This document shows, piece after piece, positions 1 through 10,220 of a stretch of 64,000 nucleotides of DNA. A program made the translations under genes and the position numbers. Origin of the DNA: Pycnopodia helianthoides (taxonomy: Eukaryota; Echinodermata; Asteroidea; Forcipulatida; Asteriidae); assembly GCA_032158295.1 (NCBI GenBank), contig CM063254.1, forward strand, positions 19,730,147 to 19,794,146. The letters run 5' to 3'. The notes below the pieces were generated by a model. It worked only from the letters and a program-made list of their open reading frames with translations. It searched no databases and was not told the origin of the DNA. Positions within the stretch are counted from its first letter, which is position 1. Each line of letters starts with the position of its first letter.

Positions 1-480
1 TATCAATGTTGCTATTTTTTAAAGTAGTTTTGGAACAAGATTAGGAATATTCCTTTGTTTTACCAAAACACTGATGTGTGTTAAGCAACGTGTAGCTGGT
101 GGTTCCCCCTCCCCCAGCCTCTAACCCCGTGAGTAAAAACACAGCCATAATACTTGTCGCTAGAATATAGAATATCTAATAGCATCTAGCTCCTGGGCAA
201 GCTATAAAATGGCAAAGGTCTTGGGTTCGAATCCCACCCCGAGTATAAATATGCTTGTGTTTTTTTCACCTGACTCAGGAAAGTATTGAGCATGCAGTGT
301 TTAACAAACATCAGTGTGCTGATACAACACAATTAATACTCTTTATCCCTGATGCAAATTTAACATCAATTAAAGATTAGGAGAGCCTATTAATGAGATC
401 ACAGTATTCAATTTCTTGTCTGATGCCGTTTTTTCATAAATCGATTCCATAACATTTGATGTTACTATGATTAGACTGAC
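1..480 (-). other. MFSD10 intron 9 (partial)
   Basis: This is intronic DNA continuing off the left edge. It contains a tRNA-derived SINE fragment at about 185-330 and an AT-rich remainder. No further exon was recognised. Confidence 0.7.
185..335 (+). repeat. tRNA-derived SINE fragment
   Basis: A perfect polymerase III B box, GGTTCGAATCC, lies at 224-234, preceded by an A-box-like stretch (TAGCTCCTGGGCAAGC). The flanking bases do not fold as a complete tRNA. A tail follows (cctgactcaggaaagtattg). It lies within an intron of MFSD10, opposite to transcription. Confidence 0.6.
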
Positions 481-533
481 CGTGACTGCAACTCTCTTCT
501 CTTTTCCTGGGCGTATTCTTCGCAGGTAGCCAC
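481..533 (-). CDS. MFSD10: MFSD10 coding exon 9, last exon visible
   Basis: This 53-nt exon encodes GYLRRIRPGKEKRVAVT, which corresponds to human AYARRIHPGGEVAAVKR. The acceptor is TTAACAG. The donor is taken as ACG|GTCAGT, which leaves phase 0. The remaining exons (TM9-TM12 in the human protein) are not recognisable at 1-480 and must lie to the left. Confidence 0.85.
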
Positions 534-3500
534 CTGTTAATAAAAAAATATTTAAAAAACCCAAAATTAAATCACTTTTAATAATAATGTTACTCATTCA
601 ACAAAAGTAATTTTATAAATGAATAAGGAATATCAAAATGTTCAAGTTAAGTTTTCCCAAAACTTTCTTAACTGAGATTATGAGTTTTTTCTTCCACAAC
701 AATTGTTTATACACATCTGGAAATAGCTAATCTGCCTATCTTTCACATAAACACATTCAAAACCGAAGGAATTACACTCAAATACTCTCATTATTAGCGT
801 GAAAATAGAGCTTGAGAAAAGACTACATGATCTATGATCTATGACCTATGACCCTATGACCTCTTACCTTGTACAAGAGCCATGATTAAGCCGATGAAAA
901 CGAACATTTTACCCTGTTGCATGCTGGAAAATGAGAGGCAAGAACAAAAAAACAAGTTTAGAGCAGATAATAAACATCAAACATTGGGAATGTTAATTAA
1001 AACAAATAACCAACTCAGGTTCTGATGGTCCAGTCATCATAGTGTGGGTTCGAATCCCGGTCCTGACATTTGTGTTCGTGGGCAAACTATTATTGCTTCT
1101 CATCACCCAGGAGTAAATGGGTACCTATGAGGGTAGAGATTGTAGAGGTGAATGATTAGCAACCAGTGCGCCAAATTGGCTGCCGGTGCTGCATACTCCT
1201 TAGGAGTTGAGATGGTTTCAGGAATGCCTAAGGCCCAATGAACAAGGGTAGTAATAGTGTAAGGTATTTTCATACAATGTTCATGTGCCTAACAAATGCC
1301 TATTTTTGTTAACAAGTTGAATTAACTTCAACTTAAAAAAAAACACAGTTTGATGTTTGTTCAACAGTATTTTCCTGAAAACAACATCAAGAAGCATTTC
1401 ACTGTATTTTTTAGGTCTATTCTTTTTAATGCGTTAAGAGAGAAGATTGCAGTTTGGTAGATTCAGTAGGTTATACCTTGTATATTGGAAGCGTCTGTGA
1501 ACCAGAAATGTCAGAGTAAACTCCAAGCCAGAGAATAAGAAGAGATAAAAGAAGTAACAAACTCCTAGAAGACGAAGCATCCTCTGGTCTAGAAAGGAAA
1601 AAAAGAGGATGGATGAAACTCTTGTTATTACCCTAAGTAGTTTGGTAACTCCATCCCGTATAAACCAGTCATATCTCTCTTTAGGGACTTTAAGTTGATT
1701 TAATTTATGGTGGAACCTGATTGAGCTCAACTCTGTGTGTCTGAACGTCTGAACGTCTTTAAAGTTAGACCAAATCAGGTTTAACCCTGAAAAGTTAGAG
1801 CAGGAGGGTGCATCTTTAGACTGCATTGGGATTATCTTTTATCCTTACTGTGATTGGACAGAATAAAGTTGACCACCTCTGGTTTAACTCACAACAGGGC
1901 CCAATTTCATTGAGCTGCTTAAGCACAAACAGTAGCTAAGTACAACAAAATTATGCTTCTTAGAACAAGGTTACCAGCCAAAGTACCATGTCGCATGTAC
2001 AATCTGTGAATGGTAGCCTGCTGGTTTGTGCTTAGTAGAAAGTTGCTAAGCTTAATTCTCTGCTTAAGCAGCTCTATGAAATTGCGCCCAGATGACCCAC
2101 CACCGTCATGACCTCTGGGATCATTATGTCACACAATATACTGATCAAAGAACAGGCGTACTGGAGTGCACGTCTTCATTTGCCCTTTCACTTCTTGCTC
2201 ACCTCTATTTACATGTAATGTAAGGTCTGCTTTCACCAAAATATCTCTGATTCGATTGTGTATTTGTTGTTAACAAATTTGTATGCAGGAAGCAGCGAAT
2301 ATAGTTATATTTTCAGCCATGTCGGTCTATGGTCAGCCAAAGTGAAAATCAACTCACCATTAAACAAACTTATGGTCAGTGAGTGGATTGAAGATTGCGT
2401 TTAATTAATGCGCTGCCAATACCTTAGGTTTTGAGGTAGACAGAAAGACTACCTATCCCAACATGTCTAAAAATCTCTGGGCTTGTCAATTGTTCATTAT
2501 ATATATTTTACCATTTTTGGTATGAACAAGATGTCAGTGTATAGGTCACGTTACTGTTTGATCTCTTAAAACTGAAGATAAACCAGACCAGGTTGAACTC
2601 AATGCTGTCAGAGCACTAGGTAAAAACAAATTTACGACCTGCTGCTCATAAAGTCAAACCATTTCAGGTGTAACTTTAGTACGCTGTCTACACAGCCGCC
2701 GTAGATACTGAAATGAAACTGACCTGATGGTTTAATATTCTTGACAGCTGAGAAGAGGAATAATGAGATGGGATTGATCAGATCCTGGGCCTCCTTGAAG
2801 CTACTGCCAAATGATGTTGCCTGTATTAAGAAAGTCGAAAAGCCAAGATGAAGGAAAGACAAAACCTCAAGCTTTTTAGTAATACATAGTTCTTTATTGG
2901 CAGATGCCACGGGTCACTAACAGAATACTCGCTCAAAGTTTGTGTATCTGCATCGTATAATCTCATAAAATCTGAATCAGATTTCGTTTCATATTTTGAA
3001 ACTACAGTGGCATGATACCACAAGAAACAGAGAGTATTATTGATGAATTCAGTCAGTTTTATAATGACATGTTTACAGAGTCAATCAAGGCACCTGCTTT
3101 ATAAACAGGTTGTCTCCTAATCGGAAGTTGGTAGAGATTTAGTAAAGAGCGGGGATTGCCAAGCAGGGATCAGTACTTTAATGTTTAACTCACTCTCCTA
3201 TGTCTTGGCAATGTCTCTTTGAAGAAGAAGAAGATAAAGATGATGTCAGCGGCAGCCAGAGTGATTGCAAACAAGGCTGGTTTGAAGTAAAGAGCTTCTG
3301 CTTTACCGCCTGATGACATCGCAAAGTAAGCTCCAATCATTGGTCCCATGATGAATCCAATAGAGAAAGCAATACCAATCAGTGCCTGTCAAGAGACGAA
3401 ACAGGTGGTTTGAATGATCACAGACAACAACTGGGGATTGCATGGCGTGCATCAACTACATGTATGAAGCTCTTAGGTTTTTGAAAGAGTTCCATCAATA

Positions 3501-6500
3501 GAACTGCCAGTCTCACCAAGACTAGCACCTTCTACTTGAACAGCACACCCTCCTAAGAACCACAGTAACAATGTTTGAAAATCTGTCCTAATGTGAGAAA
3601 TCCTACAATACAATAGTCCACCTTGCTTTTATTTTAATATAATATCATCGCTGACTTCAGTTTTTCAAGAAGCAAAACATACATTATTATAAGCTTACAT
3701 TGCGTATTTTGCATCAGTTTCCCCGATCTCACATGAATCTATACAGAATACTTTTGTTAACTAAGTTCAAGTTAGTCTTTGAGCTAATCCAGGGTTTGCA
3801 CTTATCCTTAAAGTGACTGGCCAGCAGGACCAGATACTTGTCATTTCACTAGTCCGTCACTAGTCCGTCACTAGTCCATATTTCAAATGAAACAGGGATG
3901 CTTTCTAACACTGAACAAGCCAGCTGAGCAGCTTGGAGAGAATTGTGACTGGTCCTCAGGTGTTTAAACCGGCATTTGGCCAGCGGACCACTTTTAAGGG
4001 AGAACACTGTGATCAGAATGTAGTCATATGTAGGGCCAATGATTTTCCGCGATTGCGGAAAACGGACGGAATTCGCGGAATCATTGGCCCTACATGTTAT
4101 TAATGCTCAGTTTGTCAGTCTGATTCTTATTTGGTTCTAATCTGGTTCTAATCTGGTTCTTAATTGCTTCTTATTTGGTTCTTATTTGGTACTTATTTGG
4201 TTCTTAATTGCTTCTTATTTGGTTCTTATCTGGTTCTAATCTGGTTCTTATTTGGTTCTTATTTGGTTCTCCAAGCTAACTTTGAGTTGTACATCTGCAC
4301 TTACCATTCCCTTGCCTCTTGTTGTTGCCGTGGAAACATCAGTAACGATGGTTGTACTGAGACTGACGTTCCCTTTGCTAATTCCACCGATGATGCGCGC
4401 AATCACGAATAACGTGAAGTTATGTGAGACGGCCCAAATGCAGTAGGAGAGAGTGATACCAGTCTGGGAAAATAATTGAATATATAAAAATACGTGTTAG
4501 AAATGCTGTGATTTCTAGGAAGCCTATGAGGATGAAATACATACATTGTTTAACTTCCTAACCACACATCTGACCGCTACCCATTGTTTTCATCTCAGTT
4601 GATATAAAATTCAACAGTCTGTACGACATGTTTGTTTTGAAGGACTTCTCGGAAACTGAAAGTTAGTGAAAGTACTCTTCAAAAGACCAATATAGATTCA
4701 CAAAAGAAGCCATCTTGACAGGCATTTTGGGTTTTGGCCTTGACCCATGTCAAGCATTCTAACTTTGCTAAGTAGCCAAGTCATTAACTGACCAATTAGG
4801 CAAGGACTTTGATAAACTTCCTGTGTGCTGCATGCAGTATTTACGTGAAACGCATAGATGTGCGTTTTAATCTTATGATCATTGCCCATAAAGATGGCCA
4901 ACTCTACACTGTATGACTTCAAGTGGGAATTATATACACTGCACCAATCAGAACAAGCAGGAGGACGATCCTCTCTGATTGGCAAGACATTTTAAAAGGC
5001 AGGATATACTTCTGGTAATTGTCAAAGACTAGTATCCTCACTTGGTGCATCTCAAAATATACATAAAATAACAAACCTGTAAAAGTTTAGGCTTAATTTG
5101 GTCATTGAAGTCGCAAGAAAATAATGAAAGAAAAAACACCCTTGTTGCATGGAACTGTGTGCTTCCAAATGCCTGAGAAAGACTTCATTTCTCAGATTCA
5201 AATATTTCAGTGAGAAATTACCGCTTCCTCAAAAACTACATTCTACAGAGGGAGTTCTTTCTCACAACGTTTTATACTATTAGCAGCTCTCAGGTGCTCC
5301 AAGTAAGTTGTTATGGTAACATATTTCTTACCAAAGTATCCACAGCCTTTAATGCACTAATATTAGTGAGTGTAGAATTGGTTTAATTGAATACTGAGTA
5401 ATAAGGTGAACATATCGATTGTGATATTGATATCATAATACCATTGTAAGTAGCATTAGGGGTCTTCTGCCGTACACATCTGATGCTGCTCCAATAACCG
5501 GACTTGCAATGTATTGTAAGAATGAAAACAAGGATCCAATCACACCTGAATCAAACAAACAAAAACAATATTTCATTATTCATAAATGCATAGTCGAGGT
5601 AAATTTCTCTAGTTTGGGTGGCCAAGAATGGCTAGTGCGTAAAGCACTCGCCTCTCACCAATGTGGTCTTGGTTCGATTCCCGACTGGGGTCAAGAGTAG
5701 AGTTGTCTCTAGTTTGGGTGGCCATGAATGGTTAGTGCCTAAAGCACTCGCCTCTCACCAATGTGGTCTTGGTTCAATTCCCCACTAGGGTCAAGAATAG
5801 AGTTGTCTCTAGTTTGGGTGGCCATGAATGGTTAGTGCGTAAAGCACTCGCCTCTCACCAATGTGGTCTTGGTTCGATTCCCGACTGGGGTCAAGAGTAA
5901 AGTTGTGCGTTGGTTCTCTCCTATGCCATGAGGGTTTTTTCTCCGGCTCTCCGGTTTTCTTCCCTCCGGAAAAATCAAACACTTTTCATCTCTGACTGTG
6001 TTCCGTGATCATATATGGGTCGATGTGGCTGGCTGCCAAAGGTACCCTTACATGGCTGCAGCTCGAACACATTGTAGCCGCGTCCTAATTCTACTTGATA
6101 ACTTACCACCAAATAAAACAGAGTTGTACTTCTGTGTGTCTGGAATTCCAAGTAAATCTCGAAATCCATCAATCTTTGACTGTAACTCCGGCAACAATCC
6201 ACCCTATTGTAGAATAAAGAAATGACAAGTTTTATTTACAAAGAATGAATGGTTGAAAGACAAGATACTGCATAGATATCCCAGAGTACACGTTTATCGC
6301 CAGGGCCCAGTTTCACAGAGCTGCTTAAGCAGCAAATAGTGCTTAACAAATTTCTGCTAAGTGAAAATGAGCAGGATACCAGTCACAGATTACACATGTG
6401 GAATGATATTTTCGCTGGTAACCTTATTCTAGTAAGCATTTTTTTTTGTGCTTAGCTACTTTTTGTGCTTTAAAGCAGCTCTATAAAATTGGGCCCAGGT

Positions 6501-7589
6501 TAATAATAAAATACATTCATGTCAATATTTTATCATAATATAATTGAGAGTACACCTTAACACTTAATTAAAATAAATAGACTAAGCCCAGAAACAGAAG
6601 TTTACAGTATGTACAAGGTGATTGTACTGACTATGTGTACACACTTGTGCACACAAACTTAAGGGTTGGGTTTGTGGGGGTCCTGCTATGGGTGTTCTAT
6701 TATTCCCTTTTCTCAAGAACTCCTCTGTGGGGTCCAAGTTGAACAACTTAGACAAACTTTGTGGGGTCTATTGTTCCATTGTGTGAAAGACCCCCACAAG
6801 GGCCCCGTGTGTAAGCCCATCAAACATGAGGGTTCCCAAGCAGTATACTGGGACTGGCAGGCATCTGTAGCCGGACAGGGTGGACTGACAATGCTTTACT
6901 ACTAGAAACGAACTGCTGGAAGCAAACTTAGCAGTGCATCACAAATCATTTTCTGTGAATAGTGCGACTGCCTTGGACAAGGCTATAAAGTATCAGACCT
7001 CTTACTACCTAACTTTTACTGCAACGTTCTTTAGTTGGCAGGCTGCAATGAGCAGATTAAAAAATATATATAAAAAATAATAATAATAACCAGCCCCTTC
7101 CCTCAAACCCCCCTTTGTCGTTTAGCCTTCGAGAAAGACTCTGCTTTAAAAAAAAAAAAAAACATTTTATGAGATATCGCCTAACTTACAAGGCCGAACG
7201 GCTACTTCGAAACATCAGGGTCGAATTGCCAGGCCGTTAACTATTTTGTCCATTTATATCATAGGTCCTTTTGGTTGTTAAGCAGTTTGCAACAACAGCT
7301 AATTCTATTTTCTCCAAAATAATAGTAATACAAATTTAAATATGACAGGAAACATCACCTTATCATGTTGTGCGTAGTAGTCCAGAAGTGAAGGAAGCAG
7401 CGGTAGAATCATAGTAAACGCAAGAAGATCAACAATTAAACTCAAGAAAACAATGGATATCATCTTGTGATTATCACCACTGTCACGTCTCTGCTGTGTA
7501 TCCAGCTTCTGCGGAGTGTACTTGTAGTTGATGTCATGGTTTTGATGGTTGCTGTTTGAGTTGTGCTGATGGGAACCGTTCTCTGACAT
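481..7589 (-). CDS. MFSD10: MFSD10-like major facilitator transporter, nine coding exons, 3' end beyond window
   Basis: This is a spliced transporter gene, with exons at 7589-7359, 6203-6107, 5545-5442, 4463-4305, 3385-3194, 2820-2724, 1588-1477, 923-868 and 533-481. Joined, they encode 367 residues with consistent phases and GT-AG junctions. Seen: a polar N-terminus, TM1 at about 44-69, the MFS motif A GAASDVYGRRP at 128-138, the segment GGISKGNVSLS at 170-180, and LFLFSGLEFTL in exon 7. These match human MFSD10 (TETRAN), a 12-TM membrane protein of about 455 residues implicated in efflux of organic anions such as some NSAIDs (family knowledge). Residues corresponding to the last roughly 90 are not found at 1-480, so the gene runs off the left edge. 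The start codon at 7587-7589 has A at -3. An overlapping out-of-frame ATG lies 10 nt upstream in weak context. Substrate in this organism is unknown. Confidence 0.93.
833..861. repeat. Short 7-bp tandem repeat (ATGACCT)n
   Basis: Four imperfect copies of ATGA(T/C)CT sit immediately downstream of the exon 8 donor of MFSD10 in transcript orientation. The copies are variants, so this is an old microsatellite. Confidence 0.7.
868..923 (-). CDS. MFSD10: MFSD10 coding exon 8
   Basis: This 56-nt micro-exon encodes SMQQGKMFVFIGLIMALVQG including the split codons, matching human QQGKMFFLIGLTMATIQG. The acceptor is TTTTCCAG and the donor GTAAGA. It is too short to be found as a free-standing open frame; phase and homology identify it. 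Confidence 0.93.
1020..1265 (+). repeat. tRNA-derived SINE in MFSD10 intron 7
   Basis: A perfect B box GGTTCGAATCC lies at 1047-1057 with a degenerate A-box region upstream. A long 3' body follows (the part with caggagtaaatgggtacc is typical of a SINE tail rather than a tRNA). It fills much of the 553-bp intron. The body resembles the element near 58.83-58.95 kb (caggagtaaa motif). Confidence 0.65.
1477..1588 (-). CDS. MFSD10: MFSD10 coding exon 7 (TM7)
   Basis: This 112-nt exon starts in phase 1 and ends in phase 2. It encodes TM7 and the next loop, with YFFYLFLFSGLEFTLTF followed by HRRFQYT, matching human YFLYLFLFSGLEYTLSF and HQRFQFS. The acceptor is a pyrimidine tract ending TTTCTAG, and the donor is GTATAA. 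Confidence 0.94.
1897..2090. mobile_element. MITE of the GGGCCC/CTTAAGCAGCTC family, copy 1
   Basis: The terminal inverted repeats begin GGGCCCAATTTCAT and end ATGAAATTGCGCCC. Subterminal GAGCTGCTTAAGCA and TGCTTAAGCAGCTC are also inverted. It is about 194 bp with no coding capacity, and lies in MFSD10 intron 6. Copies 2 and 3 are at 6303-6496 and 9934-10186. Confidence 0.8.
2724..2820 (-). CDS. MFSD10: MFSD10 coding exon 6 (central loop)
   Basis: This 97-nt exon encodes residues 262-293 plus one base. FKEAQDLINPISLFLFSAV aligns with human FRDAADLLSPLALLRFSAV, in the loop joining the two six-helix halves. The acceptor is AATACAG and the donor GTCAGT. Confidence 0.92.
2821..3193 (-). other. 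MFSD10 intron 5
   Basis: This 373-bp intron, between exon 5 and exon 6, is AT-rich. No repeat or RNA gene was recognised in it. Confidence 0.6.
3194..3385 (-). CDS. MFSD10: MFSD10 coding exon 5
   Basis: This 192-nt exon encodes residues 198-261, two membrane helices: one around GIAFSIGFIMGPMIGAYF and a phenylalanine-rich helix (DIIFIFFFFKETLP) that corresponds to human LLFIFCFLPETLP. It is phase 0 at both ends, and the donor is GTGAGT. Confidence 0.93.
3838..3878. repeat. Short tandem repeat, unit CACTAGTCCGT
   Basis: Three near-identical copies of an 11-bp unit (CACTAGTCCGT) lie in MFSD10 intron 4. Confidence 0.75.
4025..4096. mobile_element. Miniature inverted-repeat element (about 72 bp)
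   Basis: The left arm contains TAGGGCCAATGATTTTCCGC and the right arm its near-complement GCGGAATCATTGGCCCTA. A GC-rich centre with a second small inversion (CGCGATTGCGG) separates them. It folds as a single hairpin and lies in MFSD10 intron 4. It could be a solo MITE or the two ends of a collapsed element. Confidence 0.75.
4125..4270. repeat. 11-bp minisatellite next to MFSD10 exon 4 donor
   Basis: About 13 copies of an 11-bp unit, consensus TTATTTGGTTC, with variants TAATCTGGTTC and TTAATTGCTTC. It ends about 34 bp from the exon 4 donor at 4304, so nascent transcripts carry tandem GAACCAAATAA directly after the 5' splice site. Confidence 0.9.
4305..4463 (-). CDS. MFSD10: MFSD10 coding exon 4
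   Basis: This 159-nt exon encodes residues 145-197, spanning TM3-TM5. ARIIGGISKGNVSLST is nearly identical to the human segment. The acceptor is TTTTCCCAG and the donor GTAAGT. An 11-bp minisatellite begins only about 34 nt into the following intron. Confidence 0.94.
4992..5352 (+). mobile_element. TTAA-flanked MITE family B, copy 1
   Basis: TTAA lies at both ends (4992-4995 and 5349-5352). The internal sequence (GGTAATTGTCAAAGACTAGT near the left, and CAAAGTATCCA near the right) is shared with 7702-8024 and, in reverse, with 56435-56819. It is 361 bp, has no coding capacity, and lies in MFSD10 intron 3. TTAA target sites are typical of piggyBac-mobilised elements. Confidence 0.82.
5442..5545 (-). 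CDS. MFSD10: MFSD10 coding exon 3 (TM2 and motif A)
   Basis: This 104-nt exon encodes residues 111-144 after the split glycine. It carries TM2 (GSLFSFLQYIASPVIG) and the cytoplasmic MFS signature GAASDVYGRRP, including the conserved D132, G135, R136 and R137. It ends phase 0 before a GTATTA donor, the least canonical donor in the gene. Confidence 0.92.
5611..5990 (+). repeat. tRNA-derived SINE with head triplicated at exact 100-bp period
   Basis: The tRNA-like head (A box around TGGCTAGTGCGT, B box GGTTCGATTCC at 5671-5681) recurs starting at 5611, 5711 and 5811, an exact 100-bp period. The middle copy has a mutated B box (GGTTCAATTCC). Only the third copy is followed by the body (GGTTCTCTCCTATGCCATGA, then a CTCCGG-rich tail). 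It occupies most of MFSD10 intron 2 on the opposite strand. Confidence 0.85.
6107..6203 (-). CDS. MFSD10: MFSD10 coding exon 2
   Basis: This 97-nt exon encodes residues 78-109 plus the first base of Gly110. The acceptor is a pyrimidine-rich tract ending ACAATAG, and the donor is GTAAGT. It encodes the TM1-TM2 loop and ends in QKYNSVLFG, matching human KRYNSVLFGG. Confidence 0.93.
6303..6496. mobile_element. MITE of the GGGCCC/CTTAAGCAGCTC family, copy 2
   Basis: GGGCCCAGTTTCACAGAGCT at the left is mirrored by AGCTCTATAAAATTGGGCCC at the right, 194 bp in all. It lies in MFSD10 intron 1 and matches copy 1 in length and internal motifs (CTGGTAACCTTATTCTA). Confidence 0.82.
6497..7358 (-). other. 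MFSD10 intron 1, remainder
   Basis: This is non-coding intronic DNA with a 16-base A run near 7147-7162. Nothing else was recognised. A GTG-initiated open frame at 6666-6905 has no recognisable product. Confidence 0.6.
7359..7589 (-). CDS. MFSD10: MFSD10 coding exon 1
   Basis: This exon encodes residues 1-77: a His/Asn/Gln-rich hydrophilic N-terminus, then the first membrane helix (VFLSLIVDLLAFTMILPLLP), close to the human VVFLGLLLDLLAF region. It ends phase 0 at AAG followed by a GTGATG donor. A 5' untranslated exon further upstream cannot be excluded. Confidence 0.92.
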
Positions 7590-7701
7590 GATTGCACATC
7601 AACTGCACGTTTGGGCTACTCAATGATTGCTGATGCTAGAAAGTGGTCATGAAACATGTGACATAAGAGAAAATATATCAAATGCTGCCAGAACACATTG
7701 T

Positions 7702-8024
7702 TTTTAGCGGTAGGGGATACTTTGGTAATTGTCAAAGACTAGTATCCTCACTTGGTGTATCCCAACATGCATAACATAACAAGCCTGTAAAAATTTGAGC
7801 TCAATTGGAATCGAAATTGCAAAAAATTAATGAAAAAAAACAACACCCTTGTTGCATAGAATTGTGTGCTTTCAAACACTCTTTCTCAAAAACTACATTA
7901 CTTTAGACAGAGTCGTTTCTCACAATGTTTTATACTATCAGCAGCTCTGAGGCGCTCCTTACCAAATAACTTTGTATGGTAATTTATTTCTTGAGTAATT
8001 ACCCAAAGTATCCACTGCCTTTAA
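7702..8024 (+). mobile_element. TTAA-flanked MITE family B, copy 2 (left end decayed)
   Basis: It shares GGTAATTGTCAAAGACTAGT, the CACCCTTGTTGCAT segment and GGTAATTTATTTCTTGAG with copies 1 and 3. The right end is intact (CCACTGCC then TTTAA, TTAA at 8021-8024). The left end is degenerate. It sits about 110 bp upstream of the MFSD10 start codon, so it may overlap its promoter or 5' leader. Confidence 0.78.
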
Positions 8025-9933
8025 TTGGTATCAAAGTTTCCACCTAAGGCTTTTCATAACAGTGACAGGTGACCCACCACTTCACATGATACAAATGAAG
8101 AAAAAAACAAATCAACAAATCTTTGAAAAAGCAAACAAATTACAATAATACCCAGAGAGAAACAAACCATTCATAAAAATGACAAAGTATGGTATCCTCA
8201 AATGATCATGATGAAATATGCCACGTTCTGAACCATATGTGCAGCCATTCTAAGCAGACAACAAACAAGCCATTTATTTCTATGGTTGAGTACTTGAAGA
8301 TAAACACTTGACTGTCCTTGCTCTACGCTTGAATAAACACACTCAGAATTGGTTTCCATATACTGTACACGTCACAGTGGTTTCATATGGTGGTATCAAT
8401 TAAGGAAATAAATTGATGAGTTAAAAATGAAGGTACAATAAGTAGACAATGATTGATGGTATTGGTAATACTTAATGACATTGAGTTTTATACTGGTCAT
8501 CAAGTCTGACTACATCCAATGAGTACATTGGTATTAAAGTCAGATACAATAGTGTGTTAATTGATGAAAGGATTATTTTACTTTACATGGCTAGTATGTA
8601 CAGTATAAATTATACCAATGGCTTGAGTTTCACAAAAAGAACAAGGGCAAAAATATTGTATCTGACTGCCAATCTATTTCTCTTAATTTAGGTCACTTTA
8701 TATTAATATCCTTGTTCCTCCTCTGTACCTACCTGTCCAGAAGGGAGAAGGGTTGACAGAATGTATACAGAGAGGAACAGGCACTTTGAATTGTTAGGTA
8801 CAAATGGTAAAATTTAGCAATTTTAGGGTCTACGGCATGGCATGGGCGTCATATGGAGACTCTCTGGCGAATATATGATGGAGGGGGCCGGGGGGGGGGG
8901 GGCAGAGGGGTTGATGCCAAACATTTTACACAGATAAAAACATACAAAATAAGTACCAATTATTTATAAATATACCGATTATTTTTTTGCTTTCTTTGTT
9001 TCTGCTCTCTTCTTGCTTTGCCCAAACATTCCACCCTTTTTTGCTCAAATTTGAGAGGGCAGTTGTCCACCCGGCATGATCATACTCCCTACGTACGGAG
9101 GAAGTCTCGTGAGGTGGCCCTGACTAGAGTTGGGGCTACACGGCAGGCACGGCCTTCCGGTCAGTCCATGTATAACGTTGTAAACAAGTCCCCCACCTTC
9201 ACCTAGATCATCCCCAGGCCCGGGCATTAACAACCAGGAATTTAAAACTTTAAAAACTAACTCGACAAATGATGGAAAATGAACCAGTTTATCTTTATAA
9301 GGGGGAAAAAGTACACGACTTACGTTAAAGCTGGTACTGGAGTGGTAGACAGGTACTGGTAGTGGTAGACAGGTAAAAGAACAACACAACGGAAGACGGG
9401 TTTTTGGGGACTGTATTTCCGCAAGCATGACTTCAATGCCAACTAATACGCATGGAACCCAGACTCATTGAAGCGAAATGAAACGCAACTGAAGTTACTA
9501 TGGTTTGGGTATCAGATTGCTTTTTATAAATACTGCCCTCTGTTGAAATAATATTGTAACAAATTTGGCTAACATTAGTATTGCTTGCACAACAATCATT
9601 ATAAAACCTTATCTGCATTTTTACACAAAGCAAATTTTCATGGAAATAGATAAGCTGAAAAAAGGGATAAGAAACGTTTCAGCAAATGAAATATTTAACC
9701 TTAAAAGAAAAGAAATACCAACAAAAAGAAATAATTTTTTTTCAAAACACCAATACCGGTATCAAAATTTCACTTTAATTTCTGACAAAATGAAGAACTA
9801 TAAAAACAAAAGCCCACCAAATTATTAATTTAAACAAATAACCTCAGGGATTGTTTTCAATCTAAGGGCAACAACAGAATCACTGCCTCCCCCCCATCAT
9901 CCATCTCACATACGCAACAAGAATGTTAAATCA
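8025..9933. other. MFSD10 upstream DNA, no gene recognised
   Basis: The stretch is AT-rich, with a G run at 8889-8902 and a GC-richer block at about 9045-9430. That block is open on the minus strand for 127 codons but shows no domain or family resemblance. It could contain an untranslated first exon or promoter of MFSD10, though nothing in the sequence proves this. Confidence 0.5.
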
Positions 9934-10186
9934 GGGCCCAATTTCAATGGCTCTCCTTACCGACGAATTTTGTGCTTGCGATCACCAATCTTTGCTTACA
10001 GGGAAAATATTGGATTTTTGTGCTAGCTGTGTAAGCGAAGAAGGCCTAGTAACGTGGAGTATGCACGCACACAAGCAAAAAATCCCTGATAACCTGTGAA
10101 ATACGCTTGACGTAAGCGCGGAATTCCCTGCTTTCGTAATCGCCAAATCTTTGCTTACGGTAAGCAGAGCCATGAAATAAGGCCCT
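9934..10186. mobile_element. MITE of the GGGCCC family, copy 3 (diverged, longer)
   Basis: The ends are inverted: TCAGGGCCCAATTTCAATGG at the left and CCATGAAATAAGGCCCTGA at the right, with subterminal GCTTAC/GTAAGC inversions. At about 253 bp it is longer than copies 1 and 2 and is a related subfamily. Confidence 0.75.
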
Positions 10187-10202
10187 GATCGTGCACCTGT
10201 CA

Positions 10203-10220
10203 TAGCGCCCTCTACAGTGG
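10203..10220 (-). promoter_or_regulatory. CTCF-like motif
   Basis: TAGCGCCCTCTACAGTGG resembles the reverse complement of the bilaterian CTCF core (TAGCGCCCCCTGGTGGC) in its first half and final TGG. This is a motif match by eye only. Confidence 0.3.

Noticed and set aside
224..234. tRNA genes suggested by perfect B boxes (also 1047-1057, 5671-5681, 58843-58853)
   Set aside because: None folds as a full cloverleaf with matching acceptor arms, and SINE-type tails follow. They are tRNA-derived SINEs.
5611..5905. Regularly spaced repeat reminiscent of a CRISPR array
   Set aside because: Only three units of a continuous 100-bp duplication with polymerase III boxes, in an animal gene intron. There are no distinct spacers.
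9045..9428. 127-codon minus-strand frame upstream of MFSD10
   Set aside because: No domain, no family resemblance and low-complexity Pro/Ser content. At most it marks a GC-richer untranslated or promoter segment.
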